Assembly: GCF_030272615.1 (NCBI RefSeq)
Contig: NC_081410.1
Coordinates: 139,356,849 to 139,420,848, forward strand
DNA: 64,000 bases
Origin: Cryptomeria japonica
Lineage: Eukaryota > Streptophyta > Pinopsida > Cupressales > Cupressaceae
Direction: 5' to 3'
How positions within the stretch are numbered: the stretch's first letter is position 1; the number at the start of each line of letters is the position of its first letter. Positions 11,245 to 19,844 of this stretch are shown one piece after another. A program made the translations under genes and the position numbers. A model generated the notes under the pieces. That model had not been told where the DNA came from and searched no databases. It saw only the letters and a program-made list of their open reading frames with translations.

Positions 11245-12047
11245 TGTTGGCATATGGACACTCCAATGAGACATTGTGTGTGATTGATGGTTTTGTCATT
11301 GATGGCAACCTTGCAATCCTATGGCACTGGCAAGAATTTATACCGGCAAAGCATTACACAAGCAAGACAGTGCACCGACATCAACAAAATCACTCTACAT
11401 TGGCACCGACACAAAAGAAAAGACATATACTGGCATAAAGGCCGACAGGATTTTTGATATGTAATATTTTGTTTATTATTGTAAGATGACTTGGAAAATT
11501 GTAAAATGACTCTTGTATATAAAGGAGATCATTGTAGACATTTAACAGAGGAAGGTAGCGAGCATAAAGAAAATTATTAGGCAGACCTAATGTGCGAATT
11601 ATAGGTCAAGGGTATATGTAAAGAATAGAGTTAGAACTGGTACTGAATCTGGCATTAGAGATGCTATTGTAAAGCAGTACAGATCTTTGGATTAGTATAA
11701 TCCTCATTGTAAGTTTGTGTGACTTCTCATTGAGCAATGAGCTCTAGGCAGTTGGCCTTCCTGCATGTGCAGGCCGCTATTGTAAGTAATATTCTCTTAT
11801 TGGCCAGTGAGTGAATATTGTGCATCACAAATCCCACCAATTTTTTTCCCACACTGGGTTTCCTCGTTAAACATCTTGTGTTATGGTGTTCTTTTCATGT
11901 GGATGTTTCTGATTTTGTTTATTGCATTAATTCTTGCATACTGATATACTGCTATTTTATGTTCTGCATGTTTTAACTTAAGAAATCCTTATCACCGGTT
12001 AGATATTGATTCACCCCCCCCTCTCAGTATCTGTGGGAATCCTAACA
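11245..12047 (+). repeat. 5' LTR of A2
   Basis: Starts tgttggcatatgg and ends gggaatcctaaca. It contains a TATA box at 11516-11524 and the C-rich motif gattcacccccccc near the end, a motif also found in the B, C and E LTRs. Confidence 0.9.
11516..11524 (+). promoter_or_regulatory. TATA box of the A2 LTR promoter
   Basis: tatataaag, conserved at 17296-17304 in the 3' LTR. The transcript would start about 30 bases downstream, in the block that begins the R region. Confidence 0.6.
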
Positions 12048-12065
12048 ATTGGTATCAGAGCTTGG
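12048..12065 (+). other. Primer binding site of A2
   Basis: attggtatcagagcttgg follows the LTR end; it matches the initiator-Met tRNA complement used by most plant Copia elements. Confidence 0.85.
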
Positions 12066-12118
12066 TCCTCTATTTTCAGAAGCCTAATAGCTTGAGGAAG
12101 ATCTTGACACCAGTAAAG

Positions 12119-13297
12119 ATGGAAAATCTGATAAAGCAACTTGAAGGATCTCTTACTGACTATGATGCAGAGAAGTTGAAAAATATCAAATTAGAAGATG
12201 ATTTAAGAGCAGCTCAAGATATCATTCAAGAACTTCAAGAAAATCTTACTTTTACAAGAAATAAGAGAAGAGAACTTTGTGAAAAATTGCAAAATGAGAA
12301 TGATGAAAAGGAATCTCTTAATGATATGATAAGCAAGCTGAAACAAGAGATCATGACAACAAAAAATGAAATGCAGTTTATGACTATGAGATTTTGCAAA
12401 GAGATTGAGTATAGAAATAAGAATGAAGAAGAATTGACAAGAAGACTAAGTGATGCCGCAAATGAGAATACAAGACTTAGCTATGAAAATGACATGTTGA
12501 AGACAGATCTGATGCATACTCAGAATGACTCAAATCTCATGAGACAAAAAGAAATCTTGGAAAGGGAATTGGAAACTGCAAATCAACATAAAGAAAAATT
12601 CAAGAAAAGATCAGAAGAACTTGGTACCTTATTGAAGAATCAAAAACCTAAAGGTGACACCTCTGGAATTGGCTTTGAAGTTGGAGAAACCTCCGGTACT
12701 ACAAATACTCAGAATCACAGCAAACCAGTAAGACCACCTAATGCTTATAAATTCAATGGAAAATGCTTTAACTATAATAAGTATGGTCACAGTGCAAATG
12801 AATGTAGATCTAGGAATTATCTGAATATCAATACACCCACCGGTCACTGTTCCAAATGCAACAAAGTTGGTCATAACTCTAAAAACTATAGAATGAATGT
12901 GAGATGTTATGTTTGTGGAAGATTTGGACATTTATCTAATCAATGCAAAACACAAACCGACATAGGTTATGGGAAAGCTATTCAAAAAAATAATGTAACT
13001 TGTTATGCATGTAAAAAAATTGGGCATATTGCTAAATTTTGTAGAAGTAAAAGTACATCGGTAGACAACAAAAGTGCTGGCTTGAAAGGAAAAGAAAAAG
13101 TTGAAGAGGTTAAGCAAGAATTCTCAAAGCAATGGATTAGAAAAACTGATCTAAACATTGGGAATACTCCTCCACTAGTAGAACCAACAAATGCTTCACC
13201 GACAGGACAGAGTGATGCTTCACCGATAGGACAGAGTGATGCTTCACTGGCAGGACAGAGCAATGCTCCACCAGTAGGAAGTTCATCATCAAATTGA
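12119..13297 (+). CDS. Family A gag-like protein: coiled coil plus four zinc knuckles
   Basis: Intact 392-codon frame. I chose ATG 12119 (MENLIKQLEG) because an upstream in-frame ATG at 12062 lies within the primer site. Residues ~1-190 form a long Glu/Lys/Asn-rich coiled coil. CX2CX4HX4C knuckles lie near residues 215, 243, 262 and 294. The first has Cys2 changed to Tyr (CFNYNKYGH), the second has the last Cys changed to Tyr, and the last two are intact (CYVCGRFGHLSNQC, CYACKKIGHIAKFC). The C-terminus has four 8-residue repeats of the SPxGQSDA type. A nucleocapsid/capsid role is inferred from the knuckles. The usual Copia gag capsid domain is not evident; the coiled coil seems to take its place. 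It is the only open long frame in the element. Confidence 0.8.
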   Translation: MENLIKQLEGSLTDYDAEKLKNIKLEDDLRAAQDIIQELQENLTFTRNKRRELCEKLQNENDEKESLNDMISKLKQEIMTTKNEMQFMTMRFCKEIEYRNKNEEELTRRLSDAANENTRLSYENDMLKTDLMHTQNDSNLMRQKEILERELETANQHKEKFKKRSEELGTLLKNQKPKGDTSGIGFEVGETSGTTNTQNHSKPVRPPNAYKFNGKCFNYNKYGHSANECRSRNYLNINTPTGHCSKCNKVGHNSKNYRMNVRCYVCGRFGHLSNQCKTQTDIGYGKAIQKNNVTCYACKKIGHIAKFCRSKSTSVDNKSAGLKGKEKVEEVKQEFSKQWIRKTDLNIGNTPPLVEPTNASPTGQSDASPIGQSDASLAGQSNAPPVGSSSSN

Positions 13298-13574
13298 AGA
13301 AAATTTCCTTGAGGGTTTGGCAATCTAATGAAATGTGGTATTATTCCCTCGGTTTACATAACCAGCAAATAATGTTAAGTGAATACTTAACCGGCATGCA
13401 ATTAATGTGGTAGATAGTGAAAAAGACCTTATAAAATAAGGTTTTGGCTCCATTTCATTTCACCGTGATTTCAAACTTTAAGAGAGTGCGAAGATTCCGA
13501 GCTAAGGCATTTCGAGCAAGAAGCAAGAGCACTCCAAGCAATCATCTATCCAAGATAGAAAAAGGTATTTAATC
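13298..13574 (+). promoter_or_regulatory. Gag-ORF2 spacer with a TATA-like motif and a good start context
   Basis: No coding sequence is seen. A TATA-like motif (cttataaaataagg) at 13428-13441 lies 137 bases before the ORF2 start, and the start context is aatcATGGCa, close to the plant consensus. The two ORFs are in different frames and 277 bases apart, so ORF2 would need its own promoter, splicing or reinitiation. The promoter is an inference. Copy A' has lost this region, so it cannot be compared. Confidence 0.4.
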
Positions 13575-16500
13575 ATGGCATCCACCTCTGCAATTGAATA
13601 CATAGGGAACCCTACTATTGTGGAAGTAATTAAAAGACCTAGGCCCGTATTTCAATTAGTCCCCAAAATAGCAAAGAAGGATGATACCTTAGGTGCATTT
13701 TCTCAAATTCCTAAAGGTGTTATATATGTTGAAGACCTTAGAATGTACATTCACTGCAATATTGAAGAGTTAGGAGATGAGGAAATCAAAACCATGTATA
13801 AAACCAAGATATGTGATGATACCAGCAATGTTAAAGCTGAACACAAGGTTATTGAAACCCTAGGATTCATAGAAATCCTTAGCATTCCTGAATTTCATAA
13901 GGATGTGATTAGGATAGTGTTAAGTAGAGTTCATGGAAAAATTTTCTGGTTAGATGCAACTCATAAGATCACTAAGGAAGCGGTAAAGGCTGTCATAGGG
14001 TTACCGGCCACTGGTAAAAGACCAGACAAAAACAAGAAGGTTTCAAATGATTTAGTCATAGACCTAACAGGTGCAACGTTTGATAAAAGATCTCTAAGGG
14101 TTAATGATGTAAAGGATACAAATGTGAGATTCTTAAGTATGATATTAGGTTACAAATCCACTCATGCTAATAGACTTAACTCGGTTTCAAGTTTATGCAT
14201 TAAGAGTGCTTATGATATGATAACAGACAATGCAAAAATTGACATATGTGAATGGTTAAAGGATGAACTGATAGACAACCTTGGAAAGATAAAGAAGGAT
14301 AAGAAAGGAACTTTCAGATTTGGAAATCTGTTAGTATGCCTAATGCTTCATATAACAAAACAGGTTCCTGGTATAGGATATAAAGAAATAGGATATGACA
14401 TACTGATAGGAAAGCAATTGACAGAATTGTTTAATACCATGGGTGAGAACAAGGAAAACAACATTCATGACTTTTTCCCAGCATTAAAGACAAAAATGAA
14501 GAAAAGGATAAGGTTATCTCAGAAAATTGTAGATAAATACAAAGATGATATATGCTTTGTTATTAAAAAGGATGAAATATGGATGGAAGCAGTCATCCCA
14601 AGGACAATTTGGGTAACAGAAATGGGCTATGAGACAGATGACCACATAGTTGAAACTTATGCCAAAGCACTTCTGGAAGCCCCAAATGAACCTAAGGAAG
14701 AAGTATTTGGTAGTGCTGAAACCATAGAAAGCCAGATATAGTCCAAGAAAAGAGTGAAGAAGGTAGAGGCATTTGTGAGGAAAGGATCCGGACAAGCAAA
14801 GGCCATTAAGGAAGATGTATTAAAGAAAACTGACATAACTGAAGATGAGTTGGCTACCCCACAACCTGAAGCTCATCTATCATGGGTAGGTACTTCTTCA
14901 GAAGGTGACATGCCAACAACTTTTAAAAAAGTTCTTAGGAAAAGAGATCCCTCACCGGCAACCACTCCTTCACCTAGAAGGACAAGGCAGAAGCAACAAG
15001 TTGTGAGATCTCCGGTTAGAAAGGTCACACCTAAAAATAAGATAACTCCTAAGAAAAAGAAAAAGACAAAAACTAACTTGGCACCTCTAGACATTTTGCT
15101 AAATGAGATCACAGAGGAAGGAAAACTGAAAAACATAGGGAAAATTTATGACACCCTATCTACTGATGAGAAAGGGCAAGTTGAGGAGAGTGTAATACTG
15201 CATATGGACATGTTCAAAAAAAATTTGATGGAAGTTATCAATGAAATACCTAATGATTTATACAAAAGACTTGAGGCCAGAAGGCAAGGAGTGATTGAAT
15301 TAGACAAGAAAATTAAAATAGAAAAACTACTTGCTGTATATCCGGTAAACTCCCCAAAGGAAATTGATGATCTAATTGCTCAGGCAAACCGGACTATTTT
15401 CTCCACTGCACACTGGCACATTTCACTGATGGTAGGAAGAGTTACAGAAGTTATAGAGGAAACAAAAGATGGTTGAGACATATTCTTGGTTGAAAAGGAA
15501 AAACAAGAAGAATATAGGAATCCCAAGCCTATTAAGGTATATCAGAAGGATAAGGACAAAGGGAAAGACAAAGTTGGTGGACCTCCAAGCATAAAGGTTA
15601 AAGACAACCTACCTCCACCTGTGAAAATCACAACTCCTGAAGACCAACTGGCAGCAGAAAGCATGGATGTAGAGGATAGTAATCCAAATCCTGAAGTCCT
15701 ATACACTGTAAATGTTGATACCCAAAAGATCAACATAATAGTTGATAAAGATACAACTGAAAAATCAGATATGGCTAAAGAGCCTCTGGTAACAGGAGAT
15801 ACAAAGCAACCGATAGAGGATACAGGGAAAAAGATGGAATTTGAGGCACAAACAGAGAAACCAATAGAGCTAAAGGCTTCAGAATAGGCTCACAAGGAAA
15901 CAATTCCACTGGTAAGCAATGAAGCAGGAAAACCAGTGCTAAAAGAAATACAAACACAAACTGACCTACCAAAGGTCAATACAAGCATGGTCACTTCCAC
16001 CGGTACTTAGACTCTTGGATCATCATCAACATTCAAGTCAACTAATGTGACTGAGGTATTGCTTGAATCCATTAAGAAAATAACTGACTACAACTCACAG
16101 GCTTACAAAGCAATAGATGATTCAATACCAATTTTGAAGATAATTGCTCCTGATTGTAATATAGATAATAAAGATTCTTTAGGACAATTGGATACATTAT
16201 GTAAATACATTTCTGGAAATATTGATAAAATAAAGGAAGAATCAGTAAAGGACATAGTAGAAAAGGAGAAACAAAAATTCTTTGAAGAAGAAATAAAGAA
16301 GTGTAACAGAGACTTTGACACACTTCTACTGGAATTGTGTAGTTTGTTGAAAGCATAGAAAAATCTCTATAAAGACACATGCAAAACAAGCTTCTTGACT
16401 GTAGATATTGACAAGAAAATAAGCAAGACATAGGATGAGATAAATAAGCTTGCAAACAATTTTGTCAACTCACCGGATTCACTATCTGTTTTTGAAGATA

Positions 16501-16796
16501 AGTTAGCAAATTTTGAAGAAGAATTGCTTAAATGGGAAAGAGAGAAAGAGAGAATAATAAACAAGGCAAAACACTTGAGATCCAAACTGAGTCAAAGATT
16601 GGACTATCTAGCATCTCTGCAGAAAGAAATCTCAGAGGCATTAGCACAGGGAAGTAAAACACCAACAAAGCAATTACAACATCGCACTAGTACTGTGAAG
16701 AGGACCGAAACAACAATAAAAGATAGCAAAAAGTTTATGGATAGTATAAACTTAATTTTGGGCGATCTTTTTCAAATAATAACTACCCAACTATAA
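13575..16796 (+). pseudogene. ORF2 of A2: ~1,070-codon uncharacterised protein, one frame with six stops
   Basis: Start at 13575 (MASTSAIEYIGNP), natural stop TAA at 16794. The whole span is one frame interrupted by TAG 14739, TGA 15474, TAG 15885, TAG 16008, TAG 16356 and TAG 16431. Alignment to A' shows TGG (W) at 15474 and Gln at 16431, so those stops are simple transitions. Layout: residues ~1-390 look globular (HKITKEAVKAVIGLPATGKRP near 140, ICFVIKKDEIWMEAVIP near 325); ~400-510 are Lys/Pro-rich with basic runs (PKKKKKTK); then a helical block NDLYKRLEARR, an acidic/Pro-rich linker, and a helical C-terminus (WEREKERIINKAKHLRSKL). No enzyme motif is recognised. The TKEAVKAVIGLP segment recalls the T-x-x-D-V-x-x-L/I-x-G-L/I-P turn of Plant Mobile Domain-like proteins, but this is weak. 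Confidence 0.7.
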
Positions 16797-17024
16797 GGTT
16801 GAGGATATGACTACAAACTCTACTAACATCTTGACAACCTTTGTCATTGATGCCAAAGGGGGAGTAGTAGGATGAGAAAGTTCAAAGACAGGAATCATAT
16901 GCTCAGGGGGAGCCCTTCATATTTTTGGTAAACATTATTTTTGGTAAATTTTTTTTGGACTACACATTTTGGACACTTTTTGAAATTTCTCATGAGTGTT
17001 GCCATCAATGCCAAAGGGGGAGAT
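16797..17024 (+). other. 3' non-coding region of A2 with multiple polypurine tracts
   Basis: Polypurine-like motifs are at 16854 (gccaaagggggagtag), 16914 (cagggggag) and 17011 (ccaaagggggagat, directly before the 3' LTR). Multiplied tracts of this kind are known from Sireviruses. The last one would prime plus-strand synthesis. Confidence 0.7.
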
Positions 17025-17826
17025 TGTTGGCATATGGACACTCCAATGAGACATTTTTTGTGATTGAAGGTTTTGTCATTGATGGCAACCTTGCAATCCT
17101 ATGGCACCAGCAAGACTTTATACCAACAAAGCATTACACAAGCAAGATAGTCCATCGACATCAACAAAATCACTCTACACCGGCACCGGCACAGAAGAAA
17201 AGATGTATACCGGCATAAAGGCTGATAGGATTTTTGATATGTAATATTTTGTTTATTATTGTAAGTCAACTTGGCAAATTGTAAAATGACTCTTGTATAT
17301 AAAGGAGATCATTGTAGACATTTAAGAGAGGAAGGTAGCGAGCATAAATAAAATTATTAGGTAGACCTAATGTGCGAATTATAGGTCAAGGGTATATGTA
17401 AAGAACAAAGTTAGAATCGGTACTGAATCTGGCATTGGAGATGCTATTATAAAGCAATACAAATCTTTGGATTAGTATAATCCTCATTGTAAGTTAGTGT
17501 GACTTCTCATTGATTAGTGAGCTCTAGGCAGTTGGCCTTCTTGCATGTGCAGGCCCCTATTGTAAGTAATATTCTCTTATTGGTCAGTGAGTGAATATTG
17601 GGGGTCACAAATCCCACCGAGGTTTTTCCCACACTGGGTTTCCTCGTTAAACATCTTGTGTTATGGTGTTCTTTTCATTTGGATGTTTCTGATTTTGTTT
17701 ATTGCATTAATTCTTGCATACTAGTATACTCCTATTTTATGTTCTGCATGTTTTAACTTAAGAAATTCTTATCACCGGTTAGATACCGATTCACCCCCCC
17801 TCTCAGTATGTGTGGGAATCCTAACA
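17025..17826 (+). repeat. 3' LTR of A2
   Basis: Starts tgttggcatatgg after the polypurine tract and ends gggaatcctaaca. TATA box at 17296-17304. Collinear with the 5' LTR, with scattered substitutions only. Confidence 0.9.
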
Positions 17827-17831
17827 AATTT

Positions 17832-18574
17832 CACTAGAACAATAATGATGGAAGCTATTCTACCTCATATCTATACTAGAGAGAAGCAATGAGAACAATG
17901 GTTTATACATTCAACAGAGTACATATCAAAGGAGAAACTAGTAAGACACCTTATGAATTATGGTTTGGTAATACACCTACAGTTAAGTAATTCAGAATAT
18001 TTGGTAGTAAATGTTATATCAGGAGAGATGATATTATTGGAAATTTTGATCCTAGATGTGATGAAGACATATTTATTGGTTATTCTAATGAAAGCAAAGC
18101 ATATAGATGTTATAACAAGATATTGTAGAGAATTGTGGAGAGTGCTAATGTCAAGGTGGATGAACTGAATAGAGGTCAAATCAAAGCTTATGAGAAGGAA
18201 CTGGCAGTGGAATGATTATATCTCTACTAGTAGAACCTTTACCAGAATAGAGTGTTGAACCAGTTGCTCCGACAGTATCAAAAAATTCAACACTAATTGA
18301 AGAACTAGGAAGAGGAACAAAGAGTCAGAAGACTTCTAGGTATGTAAGATTGAATCATTCAGAACATCAGATCATTGGGGATAAGAACAATGGAGTGATG
18401 ACAAGAAGAAGACTGACAACTAATGGGGTATGTTTAATTTCACAAGTTGAGCCGATATCAATAATTGAAGCATGCAAAGATCAATATTGGTTGAAAGCTA
18501 TGGAAGAAGAATTAGATTAGATTGAGAAAAATAACACATGGACTTTTGTTCCCCGACCTAAAAATAAGAATGTT
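17832..18574 (+). pseudogene. pol: B1 integrase C-terminal part and RT start (broken)
   Basis: Continues B1 integrase after A2: tcactagaacaataatgatgg joins cttggatt to match B2 at 38717-38740. It aligns through the region B2 reads as ELWFGNTPTVKYFRIFGSKCY, but with frameshifts and stops. The end (tttgttccccgacctaaaaataagaatgt) is the start of the RT domain ([12 protein letters not shown]). It is cut at 18574 by C1, which is flanked by agtgg here and attgg at 26029-26033. Confidence 0.7.
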
Positions 18575-18579
18575 AGTGG

Positions 18580-19844
18580 AGTTGGCATATGATGAACTGG
18601 CATGTTGATATAATGAAAATGTATGTTGTCATTGATGTCAATAAGTGTAAGTGAACTGGTATACAGATTGAAAGAATTTGGTGAATCGGTATGAAGAAAT
18701 GCAGTGAAGCGATGTTGGAGTTTCACTAAGTGTGATTACCGGTTGGTAGTCTCAACTCTAGGGTTTCTAGTTCAACAATCCATCTTGTGTGATGCAACCG
18801 ATGACATTCTATGATGAGTTAGCTAAGAGATGAGGATGAGATTGAGGTGCCACGTCAGCTTTGACATGAAGGATTTCCTTGAGGATCTTGCATGAGAAGA
18901 TTGACTGCATTAAAAGTCTACCTCTAGAATGAAAATTCTTCTTGGGGGTATGAGAAGAAAGCATGATGAGTTACTGATTCCCATGTGCAGTGAAAAATGA
19001 ATGTTGTAGATTGTCTTGTGATTTGTTTGAAATTGTATTACTCTATGCAAAATATTTGGATGGTTAGGATTACACCGCCTATATTGTAAACCTGAGATGC
19101 TTAGGGTTTAGGGTTTATGCTACCGACCTAATTGTTGTCTATAAGGTCGATGATGTTTGTTATTGTAAGTTGCTGGAAAAAGTTGTGTGTGTATTTGAGT
19201 GATGAGATACTTGTCAGACCAGTAAGAGAAAACTACAGAGTTGATTGCAGAAGTAGAGGAACTAAAAAGGATTTGGCTTGGCATGTAGTGTTGTTATCAT
19301 ATCAGAGTTTTTACCTGTTGTTTTCTAACCATTTCAACAGTTGGAAAATCCCTTTACCGGGTAGCTTTAACAGGCTTACTATAAATCCTCTAACCAGGTG
19401 ACTCAAGTTTATTGAGTTCTTTAAATCCTCTATCAAGATAACCTTTAACAAGGTTTCAACCTTTAACAGGATATATAGCCATCCCTTAATCGGGTGATCT
19501 TTAACAGGATCAGTTCCTAGCAGAACCTTATTGTAAAGTCTTTAACTGGACTAGGCTCCTAATAGAGAGAGCTTCAAAAGAGTTCAAAAACAAGCTTGTG
19601 GGTATTCATCCCCATCGTGGTTTTTCCCGTTTGGGTTTCCACATGAAAAATTTGTGTGTCATGTGTTGTGCATTTTTCATGTGATTCTTTGTTTGAGTGA
19701 TTATGCATGGAGAGCTAATGGTTATGGTATTGGTGACACACCACATGCATATGTTTATGGGTGAAGTTGTTATCAAGTATTGAATGTATTTGAAGTGTTC
19801 AAACTTATCAGTTTATGTTGTCTGAAGTCTTTCTATGTTTAATC
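18580..19844 (+). repeat. 5' LTR of C1, 3' end deleted
   Basis: Collinear with 23385-26028 (minus its insertion) and with 58964-60514. It carries the telomere-like motif at 19101-19117, a TATA-like ctataag at 19139-19145, and a series of short ctttaacagg-type repeats at about 19340-19560. It breaks off at aatcgg (19841-19846), where gag sequence begins. Confidence 0.85.
19101..19117 (+). promoter_or_regulatory. Telo-box-like motif of the C1 5' LTR
   Basis: ttagggtttagggttta, just over two plant telomere repeats, 21 bases before ctataag. The same pair occurs at 23895/23933 and 59595/59634. Confidence 0.45.

Larger units (their letters stand above)
11245..17826 (+). mobile_element. Complete non-autonomous Sirevirus-like element A2 (family A)
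   Basis: Two LTRs of 803 and 802 bp (11245-12047, 17025-17826), primer site, gag, a long second ORF and a polypurine region are present, but there is no protease, RT, RNase H or integrase. It sits in the integrase region of B1 with a 5-bp target duplication (gattt 11240-11244, aattt 17827-17831, one mismatch). The two LTRs differ at several percent of positions by eye, mostly transitions, so the insertion is not recent. It must have used enzymes from another element. The shared primer site, LTR end motif and polypurine motif make the Copia elements around it candidates. Confidence 0.85.

Noticed and set aside
16925-17218. Frame across the polypurine tract and the start of the A2 3' LTR as an extra ORF (env-like)
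   Set aside because: No signal peptide or membrane segment that fits, and the frame is closed in the 5' LTR copy.
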